Source: Polyangiaceae bacterium
GTDB lineage: Bacteria; Myxococcota_A; Polyangia; Polyangiales; Polyangiaceae
Direction: 5' to 3'
Length of the DNA: 64,000 nucleotides
NCBI GenBank assembly: GCA_019637295.1
Contig: JAHBVX010000005.1
Coordinates: 62,001 to 126,000, forward strand
Shown here piece by piece: positions 51,076-60,835 of this stretch (position 1 is the stretch's first letter; the number at the start of each line of letters is the position of its first letter). A program made the position numbers and the translations under genes. The notes under the pieces are model-generated. The model was not told the origin of the DNA and did not search any database. It saw nothing but the letters and a program-made list of their open reading frames with translations.

Positions 51076-52038
51076 TCACCCCGTGCAGACGGCCTGATTG
51101 ACGAGGGGGGGAACCGCCGCGCATTGGGCGCCGACGCACGAGAAGCTCTGACACTCGATGGCCTGCGCGCAGGGCGCTCCGCCTACCTTGGCCTTGGTGC
51201 ACTTGCTGCTCGTCTTGTTGCAGTAGAAGCCGAGCCCGCACTCCAGGTTGATCACCTTGACGCCGTTGCAGTCGCCGCCCGCGGGGGTCGCCTGCTTGCA
51301 GATCCCGGAGTAGGGCGGGCCGACCAGAAACTCGGCGTCGCAGTACAGTCCGGGCGCACAATATTCGCTGATTCCGTCGCCGACCTGACACGCTTGATTC
51401 TGACTCAGCAGCTTGCTGTGTCGGCAGACCTTGGTCAACTGATTGCAGTCGACCAGCACCGCGGGATCCGCCGACGCCTCACACTGCGAGTCCCGCTGGC
51501 AGGCGCCGCCTTCTGGCACCTTACCGTCCAGGATCCCGCCGCAGGTGAGCAGGGAGTCGAAGCCAACGAGCAGGTCATCGATGGCGAGCACGCACTTGTT
51601 CAGGAAGCCGTCGGTGGCTGCGATGCAGGCGTGGACGTCGCTGCCGTCGTAGCTGAGCTCCGACGCCTTGACCGCCGCGACGTCGGCCTCGCACTGGGCG
51701 GTGAGCAAGGTCGTGCAGCCGGCGGCGTCGTGCCCGAAGCCGCTACCCTCGCAGCAGCTCTTCGCGGAGGCGCAGTACTTGGGCACCCAGGTCTGGCAAA
51801 AGTCGTCGAGGGCCACGGGGCCCGCTGCCGAGCCGCCGCTGCCGGCGGACCCGGCTGCCCCGGAGAGGCCTCCTGACCCGGCCGCGCCGGCGCTGCCCGA
51901 CGCTCCGCCGGCGCCACCCGTCGTGCCCGCGCCGGACCCACCCGAGCCGCCGCTGGCGGCCAGCCCCGTGTCCGAGCTGCCGCCGCAGGCCAGCATCAAC
52001 CCCGCCACGCCACCCAACGTCCCTAATCGCACGCCCAT
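51076..52038 (-). CDS. Cys-rich lipoprotein with Gly/Ser/Ala linker
   Basis: A 320-residue lipoprotein with lipobox GLMLAC (Cys18), a linker of about 55 residues rich in Gly, Ser and Ala, and a mature Cys-rich domain with roughly 20 cysteines. Segments such as YCASAKSCCEGSGF, CVGAQCAAVPP and the repeated pattern C-x(5)-C-x(6)-C resemble many predicted outer-surface lipoproteins of Myxococcota. Enzymatic motifs are absent. Start at the ATG at 52038 because it yields a signal peptide. It lies upstream of and divergent from nuoJ. Confidence 0.8.
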   Translation of the reverse strand: MGVRLGTLGGVAGLMLACGGSSDTGLAASGGSGGSGAGTTGGAGGASGSAGAAGSGGLSGAAGSAGSGGSAAGPVALDDFCQTWVPKYCASAKSCCEGSGFGHDAAGCTTLLTAQCEADVAAVKASELSYDGSDVHACIAATDGFLNKCVLAIDDLLVGFDSLLTCGGILDGKVPEGGACQRDSQCEASADPAVLVDCNQLTKVCRHSKLLSQNQACQVGDGISEYCAPGLYCDAEFLVGPPYSGICKQATPAGGDCNGVKVINLECGLGFYCNKTSSKCTKAKVGGAPCAQAIECQSFSCVGAQCAAVPPLVNQAVCTG

Positions 52039-52148
52039 GGCGTGCTTCTTACCACCGCCGCCCAGCGGCCGCCCGATCCGTTGCGGCGGTCGCGAATTTG
52101 CTTGCCATTTCCGTGTCGAAACCGCTGGCCCGTGAACGCCAAAAAGGG

Positions 52149-52178
52149 CTGACGAGTCCACTGTCGGCGCAGTAGTCT
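52149..52178 (+). promoter_or_regulatory. Possible promoter of nuoJKLMN
   Basis: CTGACG (52149-52154) and TAGTCT (52173-52178) are 18 bases apart, upstream of the nuoJ ATG at 52213. The sequence TAG-T/C-CTGCCGCC at the -10 position also occurs before nuoH (45911-45922), hinting at a shared promoter element of the split nuo blocks. Confidence 0.4.
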
Positions 52179-52212
52179 GCCGCCGCCCCGCCCGCGGGCG
52201 GGCCCGTTTCCC

Positions 52213-52731
52213 ATGGAGCAAATCGGTTTCGGGATCATCAGCGCGTGTCTGCTGGGCGCGGCCCTCGGCGTCGTCACGGGCAAGAACCTCGTGCACTCGG
52301 TGCTGTGGCTGGCCGTCACGTTGGTCACCACCGCGGCGCTGTATGTCTTTTTGAACGCGACCTTCCTCGCGGGCATTCAGGTCATCCTGTACACCGGCGG
52401 CGTGATCACGCTGATGCTGTTCGGTGTGATGCTGACCCGGCGCGACGAGCGCGTGATGGTCGAGAACGAGCAGAACGGCAGGCGCCTGTGGATCGCGGCG
52501 CTGGCCGCCCTGGGCTTGTTCGCGCTGCTCGCAGCCGCCACCTTCAAGACTCCGGGCCTGCCCCGCACCCAGGCCGAGCCCACCACGACCGACGCCATCG
52601 GTCGCGCGTTCCTGACAGAGCATTTGCTGGCCTTCGAGGTGCTGAGCCTGCTGCTCTTGGCCGCGATGGTGGGAGCCATCGTGTTGGCCCGCCGCCACGA
52701 CGCAGGCGCTGACGCGCGAGGGGGCCTCTGA
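52213..52731 (+). CDS. nuoJ: NADH-quinone oxidoreductase subunit J
   Basis: A 172-residue membrane subunit with five helices. The third helix region, ATFLAGIQVILYTGGVITLMLFGVML, given here in part as IQVILYTGGVITLMLFGVML, is the NuoJ signature with the glycine-linked bulge. A soluble loop with RRDERVMVENEQ follows, then two more helices. The nuoK ATG overlaps its stop (TGATG). It starts the third nuo block. Confidence 0.95.
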   Translation: MEQIGFGIISACLLGAALGVVTGKNLVHSVLWLAVTLVTTAALYVFLNATFLAGIQVILYTGGVITLMLFGVMLTRRDERVMVENEQNGRRLWIAALAALGLFALLAAATFKTPGLPRTQAEPTTTDAIGRAFLTEHLLAFEVLSLLLLAAMVGAIVLARRHDAGADARGGL

Positions 52732-53030
52732 TGCCGCTGACGAGCGTGCTCCTGCTCAGCATGGCGCTGTTCTGCATCGGCGTGTTCGGAGTGCTCAGCC
52801 GCCGCAACGCCATTGGGATCCTGCTCGGCGTGGAGCTCATGGCCAACGCCGTGAACATCAACCTGGTAGCCTTTTCCCGCTTCCAGGGCGGGGTGGTCGG
52901 CCAGGTCTTCGCCGTCTTCGCCATCGCGCTCACCGTCGCCGAGGTGGTGGTGGGGCTGGCGCTGGTGATCTTGCTCTATCGGTCCAGAAAGGACGTGCGC
53001 GTGGACGAGGCCAACGCGCTCAGCGGCTAG
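52731..53030 (+). CDS. nuoK: NADH-quinone oxidoreductase subunit K
   Basis: A 99-residue three-helix subunit of the proton-pumping arm. The helix IGILLGVELMANAVNINLVAF contains the conserved glutamate (GVELM) needed for proton translocation, and VFAVFAIALTVAEVVVGLAL holds the second (AEVVVGLA). Typical length. It starts within the nuoJ stop and is followed three bases later by nuoL. Confidence 0.96.
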   Translation: MPLTSVLLLSMALFCIGVFGVLSRRNAIGILLGVELMANAVNINLVAFSRFQGGVVGQVFAVFAIALTVAEVVVGLALVILLYRSRKDVRVDEANALSG

Positions 53031-53033
53031 CGC

Positions 53034-54854
53034 ATGATCGTGCTCCCTCCCCTCGTGTGGGCGCTGCTCGCGCTCTTCTGTCCGCTGCTGGCGGCGATCT
53101 TCATCGGTTTGTTCGCGCGCTACTCCGGGCGCTTCTCGTCGTGGCTATCTTTGGCGGCGGTGCTCACCAGCCTCGGCGCCGCGATCACGCTGCTGCGGGC
53201 ACAGTTGGCGCGGCCCGAGCGCTTCCTCGAGGAGACCGTGCGCTGGCTGCCGCAGGGCGGCGAGACGCTGGCCGAGCTCGGTATCCGGCTCGATGGCACC
53301 AGCATCACGATGTTGGTCGTGGTGACGGCGGTGGCCACCCTCGTTCAGGTGTTCAGCCTGGAGTACATGCAGGAGGAGTCGAGCCACGCCTTCGGTCGCT
53401 ACTTCGGCTACCACTCCCTGTTCGTCTTCAGCATGAACCTGCTCGTGCTGGCGCCGAACCTGCTGCAGCTCTTCTTGGGCTGGGAGCTGGTGGGCCTGAC
53501 GAGCTACCTGCTCATCGGCTTCTACTGGCGCAAGCCGAGCGCGGCGCGCGCCGCGGTCAAGGCCTTCTGGATGACCAAGCTGGCCGACATGGGCCTGGTG
53601 CTGGGCCTGGTGGTGCTCTTCACCCACAGCGGCGGCTTCTCCTGGACGGCGACGCTGACCCCCGAGGTGGCCACCTGGGTCAGCGGGCTGCTGTTCTTGG
53701 CAGTGATGGGCAAGAGCGCGCAGTTTCCGCTGCACGTGTGGCTGCCCGACGCGATGGAAGGCCCCACGCCCGTCAGCGCCCTGCTGCACGCGGCCACCAT
53801 GGTCGCCGCTGGCGTGTATTTGATCGTGCGCACGTTCCCGCTGTTCGAGCAGGCGCCGGACACGCTGACAGTGATGACCTACCTGGGCGCGTTCACCGCG
53901 CTGTTCGCTGCGGTCATCGCGGTGGTGCAGACGGACATCAAGAAGGTGCTCGCGTACTCCACGTGCTCGCAGCTCGGCTACATGATCGCCGCGCTCGGCG
54001 CTGGCTCGGTGATGGCAGGCTACTTCCACCTGACCACCCATGCGTGCTTCAAGGCGCTGCTCTTCCTCGGGGCCGGCGCGGTCATCCACGCGGTGCACTC
54101 CAACGAGCTGTCGAAGATGGGCGGCCTCTCGAGGTCGATGAAGCTCACGACGGTCACCTTCGTGATCGGCGCCCTCGCGCTGGCCGGCGTGCCTGGCCTG
54201 GCCGGCTTCTTCAGCAAGGACCTGATCCTGGAGACGCTGTACGAGAAGCGGCTCTGGGTGCCGCTCGGGCTCCTGCTCGCGGCGGCTGGGCTCACGGCCT
54301 TCTACATGGGCCGAGTGGTGCTGCTGGCGTTCTTCGGCGAGCCCAGGAGCCGCGCCGCGGAGCACGCCCACGACGGGGACGCCGCCATGAGCGCACCGCT
54401 GATCGCGCTGGCGGTGGCCACGGTGGGCGTCGGCTACGCGGCGAGCCGCTTCGCCGCGTTGATCGGCGCAAGCTACGCCTTCCACGTCGGCCCGGTCGGC
54501 GTCCTGGGCACGGCGCTCGGACTCGGCGGGCTCGCGCTCGCCTACATGGTCTATGGCAGCGGCGCGGTCCGACTCGAGAGCTTCGCGCTGCTCGCGCCGG
54601 TCGGCCGCCTGGCGCGGTCCGGGGGCGTCGACCGCGCCTGGCAGTATGGGTTTCGTCGCATCGCCCTGGGCATCGCCGCGGCGGTGGGCTTCATCGATCG
54701 CTACGTGATCGATGGCTTCATGAACTTCCTCGGCTGGGGCACCATCGTCCTCGCCCGGCGGCTGCGCCGGCTGCAGACGGGCAACGTGAGCGACTACGTG
54801 CTGGCCGTCGTGGTCGGCACCATCGCGCTCGTGGCCTGGGGGCTGTACGGATGA
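53034..54854 (+). CDS. nuoL: NADH-quinone oxidoreductase subunit L
   Basis: A 606-residue antiporter-like subunit at the distal end of the membrane arm, with about 16 helices and the long lateral C-terminal helix. Recognised by LFLGWELVGLTSYLLIGFYW, SAQFPLHVWLPDAMEGPTPV with the discontinuous-helix proline, VQTDIKKVLAYSTCSQLGYM and GVPGLAGFFSKDLILE. The lysine and glutamate residues of the proton channels occur in these segments. The nuoM ATG overlaps the stop by four bases (ATGA). Confidence 0.97.
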   Translation: MIVLPPLVWALLALFCPLLAAIFIGLFARYSGRFSSWLSLAAVLTSLGAAITLLRAQLARPERFLEETVRWLPQGGETLAELGIRLDGTSITMLVVVTAVATLVQVFSLEYMQEESSHAFGRYFGYHSLFVFSMNLLVLAPNLLQLFLGWELVGLTSYLLIGFYWRKPSAARAAVKAFWMTKLADMGLVLGLVVLFTHSGGFSWTATLTPEVATWVSGLLFLAVMGKSAQFPLHVWLPDAMEGPTPVSALLHAATMVAAGVYLIVRTFPLFEQAPDTLTVMTYLGAFTALFAAVIAVVQTDIKKVLAYSTCSQLGYMIAALGAGSVMAGYFHLTTHACFKALLFLGAGAVIHAVHSNELSKMGGLSRSMKLTTVTFVIGALALAGVPGLAGFFSKDLILETLYEKRLWVPLGLLLAAAGLTAFYMGRVVLLAFFGEPRSRAAEHAHDGDAAMSAPLIALAVATVGVGYAASRFAALIGASYAFHVGPVGVLGTALGLGGLALAYMVYGSGAVRLESFALLAPVGRLARSGGVDRAWQYGFRRIALGIAAAVGFIDRYVIDGFMNFLGWGTIVLARRLRRLQTGNVSDYVLAVVVGTIALVAWGLYG

Positions 54855-56386
54855 CTCACTGGCTGAGCCTGATCGTGGCTGCGCCGGCCGTCGCCGCGCT
54901 GCTGCTCATCGCCGTGCCGGCGAGCGCGCGCCTGCTCGTGCGCTGGGTCAGCCTCGCCGGGGCGCTGGTGTCACTCTTCGGCAGCATCGAGGTCGCGCGC
55001 CAGTACGACACCGTCGCCGGCGGCCTGCAGCTGGTGGAGTCCTACCCGGTCGTCCCCTCCCTGGGCATCCATCTCACGCTCGCCGTCGACGGCTGGGGCG
55101 TGAGCCTGCTGCTACTCACCGGCATCATCATCGTGGCTGGCGTGATGGCCACCTGGACCCTGAAGGATCGCGAGAAGGAGTTCTACATCTTCTTGTTGGT
55201 GCTGGTCGCCGGGGTGTTCGGCGTCTTCGTGTCCCAGGATCTGTTCATCTTCTTCCTGTTCTACGAGATCGCCGTCCTGCCGATGTACCTGCTGATCGGC
55301 ATCTGGGGTAGCAGCCAGGCAGTCACCGAAGCGGGGCCCTTCCGCTACGTGTGGAAGGTGCTCGACATCGGCGGCAAGCAGTACGCGGCGATGAAGCTCA
55401 CCCTGATGCTGCTCGTCGGGTCTGCGTTCATCTTGGCGGCCATGTTCGGGTTGTACGTGGCGGCCGGCAGTTCGAGCTTCGACCTCGCCCACCTGGGCAG
55501 CGTGAAGTACGACCGCACGCTGCAGCTCTGGGCGTTCCCCTTCTTGTGGCTCGGCTTCGGCTCGCTGGCGGGGGTGTTTCCCTTCCACACCTGGTCGCCG
55601 GACGGCCACGCGTCGGCGCCGACGGCGGTGAGCATGCTGCACGCCGGCGTGCTGATGAAGCTCGGAGCCTTCGGCATCATGCGGGTGGGCATGGTGCTGC
55701 TGCCGGAGGGCGCGTTGACGTGGGCGCCGCTGGTCGGCGGCGTGGCGGTGGTCAACATCGTGTACGGCGCGCTCTCCGCGATGAGCCAGAAAGATCTGAA
55801 GTACATCATCGCGTACTCGTCCGTGAGCCACATGGGCATCGTGTTGCTCGGCGCCGCGACCCTCACCCCGAACGGCTGGAACGGCGCGGTCTACCAGATG
55901 TTCGCCCACGGCATCATGACGGGCCTGTTCTTCGCCCTGGTCGGCCTCGTGTACGAGCGCGCGCACACGCGGCTGATCGGCAAGATGGGCGGCTTCGCCC
56001 GCGTCATGCCTGGCGTCGCGGTGTTCTTCACCCTGGCGGGCCTGTCGTCCCTGGGCTTGCCGGGCACGGCGGGCTTCGTGGCCGAGCTGCTCGTGTTCCT
56101 CGGCGCCTATCAGAGCGCTCACTCGTGGTGGGCCATCCCTGCCATCCTCGGCGCCTTCATCACCGCCGTGTACGTGCTGCGTGCGGTGCGCGCCATCTTC
56201 TGGGGCAAGGGTCCGAGCCGAGAGTTCTCCGAGCTGTCGGACGCCCGCGGGACCGAGTGGGCTGCGCTCTGGATCCTGGGGCTCTCGCTGATTGCGTTCG
56301 GGGTCTGGCCGGATCTCATCCTGGTGTTCATCGACCGCACCACACCGGACTATCTGTTGCTCGTGCTCGCGGGAGGGGCGCCATGA
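54851..56386 (+). CDS. nuoM: NADH-quinone oxidoreductase subunit M
   Basis: A 511-residue antiporter-like subunit with about 14 helices. Segments characteristic of NuoM are FFLFYEIAVLPMYLLIGIWG, FPFHTWSPDGHASAPTAVSM, MSQKDLKYIIAYSSVSHMGI and GLPGTAGFVAELLVFLGAY. A loop near residues 155-180 contains YVWKVLDIGGKQYAAMKLTL, slightly longer than in many homologues. The start overlaps the nuoL stop; nuoN starts in its own stop (ATGA). Confidence 0.97.
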   Translation: MTHWLSLIVAAPAVAALLLIAVPASARLLVRWVSLAGALVSLFGSIEVARQYDTVAGGLQLVESYPVVPSLGIHLTLAVDGWGVSLLLLTGIIIVAGVMATWTLKDREKEFYIFLLVLVAGVFGVFVSQDLFIFFLFYEIAVLPMYLLIGIWGSSQAVTEAGPFRYVWKVLDIGGKQYAAMKLTLMLLVGSAFILAAMFGLYVAAGSSSFDLAHLGSVKYDRTLQLWAFPFLWLGFGSLAGVFPFHTWSPDGHASAPTAVSMLHAGVLMKLGAFGIMRVGMVLLPEGALTWAPLVGGVAVVNIVYGALSAMSQKDLKYIIAYSSVSHMGIVLLGAATLTPNGWNGAVYQMFAHGIMTGLFFALVGLVYERAHTRLIGKMGGFARVMPGVAVFFTLAGLSSLGLPGTAGFVAELLVFLGAYQSAHSWWAIPAILGAFITAVYVLRAVRAIFWGKGPSREFSELSDARGTEWAALWILGLSLIAFGVWPDLILVFIDRTTPDYLLLVLAGGAP

Positions 56387-57846
56387 CGCTGGGCTGGGCG
56401 GACTTCGCGCCGCTGGCGATCGATCTGGCGCTGGTGGCGGCCATCTTGATCGTGCTGATCGGCGATCTGGCGGGTGGGCCCAGGGCCGGGCGCGGCATCG
56501 GCTACTTGTGCGGGATCCTGCTGTTGGGGCTGTTCGCCGGCAGCTTCTTCCTGGATCTGAGCGGACCGTCCATGGGCGGCACCTATGTCGGTGATGCCTG
56601 GAGCACGTTCTTCAAGCGGTTGTTCCTGGCCGCGGGCGCGCTGGCCATCTTCGGCAGCGCCGACCACGTAGCCCGCCACACCCCGACCCGGCAGAGCGAG
56701 TACCACCTGCTGATCCTGTTCTCGGTGCTCGGCATGTCCTTGCTCCCGGGGGCGCGGGATCTGCTGCTGCTGGTGGTCGCCTTCGAGCTCATGGGCCTGC
56801 CCCTGTTCGTGCTCGCGGCCTGGGCGAAGACGGACGACCCGCGAGGCGTTGGACGCCACGCGCCGGAGGCCGCGCTCAAGCTGTACCTGGTTGGAGCGGC
56901 GAGTACCGCCATCACCCTCTTCGGCCTGTCTCTGATCGTTGGCCTGTCCGGCACCACCAACATCGACGCTTGGATCCGCACCGCTCCCTCCCCGCTGTGG
57001 TTCGCGGGTGGCTTCCTGGTGCTGGCCGGGATGGGCTTCAAGATCGGCGCGGTCCCTTTCCACTTCTGGGTGCCGGACACCTACCAAGGTTCGAGCACCC
57101 CGTTCGTCGCGTTCTTGTCGGTGGCGCCCAAGCTCGCTGGCTTCGCTGCGCTGATCGCGATCATCCACCGTGGCCTGGGCGCGGGGCTGCTGCACCGGCC
57201 CACCTTGGTCACCCTGGCGGTCGCGAGCATCTTGCTCGGCAACCTGCTGGCCGTCGCCCAGACGGACGTCAAGCGCCTGCTCGCGTTCAGCGGCATCGGC
57301 CACATCGGCTTCATGTTGCTGGCCTTCCTGCCGGGCACCACCGAGTCCATCCAGATGCTGCTGTTCTACGGCGGCGCCTACGTGGTCACCAACATCGGAG
57401 CCTTCCTGATCGTGGAGCAGGTGGAGGACGCCGCGGGCGGCTCGAGCATCGACGACTTCGCGGGGCTCGTGTACCGCTCGCCGTCGCTCGCGACGGCCAT
57501 GCTCCTGTTCCTGCTCTCCCTCGCCGGGATCCCCTTCGTGGTCGGCTTCTGGGCCAAGCTCTACGTCTTCCTGGCGGCCTGGGAGGCGGGCCTGCAGTGG
57601 ATCGTGGTGCTCGGCGCGATCGTCAGCGTCGTGGGGCTCTTCTATTACCTGCAGATCGCCCGCGCGATGTTCATGCGCAAGCCCGCCGCGGAGGCTCCAC
57701 CGCTCGGCTCGAGCTTGGGCATGACCTTCGCGATCTCGTTGTGCCTGGCCGCCGTGGTGGTGCTCGGCGCCTTTCCGGCGCCGCTGCTCGGCGAGGCCGA
57801 AGCCGCAGCCAAGGCGTTCGTCGCCAAGCCCACTGGCGCTCGCTAG
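56383..57846 (+). CDS. nuoN: NADH-quinone oxidoreductase subunit N
   Basis: A 487-residue antiporter-like subunit closest to the NuoJ/K/A part of the membrane arm, with about 14 helices. Diagnostic segments are VAFELMGLPLFVLAAWAKTD, KIGAVPFHFWVPDTYQGSST, VAQTDVKRLLAFSGIGHIGF and LAGIPFVVGFWAKLYVFLAA. It ends the nuoJKLMN block; an imperfect hairpin follows the stop. Confidence 0.96.
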   Translation: MTLGWADFAPLAIDLALVAAILIVLIGDLAGGPRAGRGIGYLCGILLLGLFAGSFFLDLSGPSMGGTYVGDAWSTFFKRLFLAAGALAIFGSADHVARHTPTRQSEYHLLILFSVLGMSLLPGARDLLLLVVAFELMGLPLFVLAAWAKTDDPRGVGRHAPEAALKLYLVGAASTAITLFGLSLIVGLSGTTNIDAWIRTAPSPLWFAGGFLVLAGMGFKIGAVPFHFWVPDTYQGSSTPFVAFLSVAPKLAGFAALIAIIHRGLGAGLLHRPTLVTLAVASILLGNLLAVAQTDVKRLLAFSGIGHIGFMLLAFLPGTTESIQMLLFYGGAYVVTNIGAFLIVEQVEDAAGGSSIDDFAGLVYRSPSLATAMLLFLLSLAGIPFVVGFWAKLYVFLAAWEAGLQWIVVLGAIVSVVGLFYYLQIARAMFMRKPAAEAPPLGSSLGMTFAISLCLAAVVVLGAFPAPLLGEAEAAAKAFVAKPTGAR

Positions 57847-57883
57847 GACCCGCCAGGCCGAGACACACGCGTCGGCGGGGGTC
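57847..57883 (+). terminator. Imperfect hairpin after nuoN
   Basis: GACCCGCC (57847-57854) can pair with GGCG (57874-57877) and GGTC (57880-57883), leaving a two-base bulge. It sits directly downstream of the nuoN stop and before a convergent gene remnant. Only two Ts follow, so this is a weak call. Confidence 0.35.
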
Positions 57884-58765
57884 TTACGGGTCCGCCAGAG
57901 GCGGCTCGCCCGGCCCGAGCAGCGCCAGCGGGTAGCGCACGATCGACCAGGAGAAGTACGGCGGCACGCCCGCGTCGTGCTGGTTCGGCATGCCCTCCTC
58001 GAGCGCGATCTCCGTATCGGTGATGTAGAGCGGGTGCCCCCAGTTGCGCACGTCGCGTCGAGGGACGCTCCACATCACGCCGTCGGAGAGACGCACGATG
58101 ACGGGCAGGTACTCCTGCCCTGCGTCGCTCGTCACGAACTCGTTCGTGGCGGCGTAGTCCCCGCTCACGAGCCACGGCTTGCACCCGGTCCCATCACCGG
58201 GCAACGCTCGCAGCTTGGTCGGCTTCAGCGCCGCCGGATCCGAAGTGAACGGCGCGGGCGAGGTGTCGGGGAACGACAATGGGCTTGCCCGCGCGCACGG
58301 CTGCGATGCCCGCGCTCACCCTCGTGTCTCGGAGCACGGGCAGGCTGACCACCTCGCCGGTGCCGGCCGGTTCCGGGGATGAGCCCGCCGCTCTGCCAGC
58401 GCTGCCTGTCCCACGGGTAGTCCCAGCGGCCGAAGTCCACGGGCGAGCCGGGGAACGCGACGGACTCCGGGCGCCCGACGCAGTCATCGTTGGGTTGACC
58501 GACGAGGAATGGACAGAACAGCGCGTGGAGCCGCCGGATGCGACGCCACGTGGTCTGGGGCGGCGGTCACGATCCAGTTCGGCTGGATCACTGTCGCGAA
58601 GCACCTGTTGTTGCTGCTGCCCTGCACCGTCATGCGGACGACTGACTCGGGCAGTCCGAGTTGGTCGTGACCCGTGAGCGCTAACGTGCTCGCGGATGCA
58701 CCTTCGTTCGTCTCGCCCCCGCTGCAGCCCACACTACCCCCCCCCCGGCGAAGAACATGCCACAC
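57884..58765 (-). pseudogene. Frameshifted exported-protein gene, possibly trypsin-like at its N-terminus
   Basis: One gene seems to be spread over successive minus-strand frames. From 58765 the frame gives GCSGGETNEGAS and PESVVRMTVQGSSNNRCFAT, then VIQPNWIVTAA, like the start of trypsin-like S1 domains of Myxococcota lipoproteins, but His does not follow as expected. Near 58520 sense moves to a frame giving FCPFLVGQPNDDCVGRPESV and VDFGRWDYPWDRQRW; near 58375 to TGEVVSLPVLRDTRV; near 58275 to FPDTSPAPFTSDPAALKPTK and on to the TAA-type end at 57884. A run of ten C at 58737-58746 may be a fourth frame change, cutting off a signal peptide (RLAIACGMFFA). Either a true pseudogene or sequence errors. 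Confidence 0.6.
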
Positions 58766-59065
58766 GCAATGGCCAACCTTCCCAACCCGCGCAACTCACC
58801 CTTGCCTCGGCCGACCTTGCCGCGCAAGCAGTGGCAAGCGCTGCGAGTTCGTACGCACGACCGCCGTGCCCGCGTCGGCCCGACACGCGGATCGAACCCC
58901 GTCAGGCCTCTCGGCCCGACCAGAGGGCATCAACGGTCAGCGGGGGACTCGAACGCGACCATCACATCGATGAACCGTCGGCCCGTAGTTGACCGCCCCC
59001 GGGACGCGTGATTACGGTCCGCCCGCTCGCCCGTGGGCGAGGGATCTTGCGAGGGAAGACTCACC
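58766..59065. other. Non-coding gap upstream of the acyl-CoA synthetase gene
   Basis: 300 bases with no convincing gene. TTGACC at 58989-58994 could be the -35 box of the acyl-CoA synthetase gene, with a poor -10 near 59010-59017. CTCGCC and GGCGAG (59026-59031, 59036-59041) form a hairpin in the predicted leader, 25 bases before the ATG. The left part may contain the displaced signal-peptide end of the frameshifted gene. Confidence 0.4.
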
Positions 59066-60829
<1,764 letters not shown>

Positions 60830-60835
60830 CCCTCC

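Noticed and set aside
58860-58965. Two tRNA T-loop-like sequences (GGATCGAACCCC and GGGACTCGAAC read as reverse complements)
   Set aside because: The flanking bases cannot form the T-stem, and no acceptor, D or anticodon arms can be drawn around either match.
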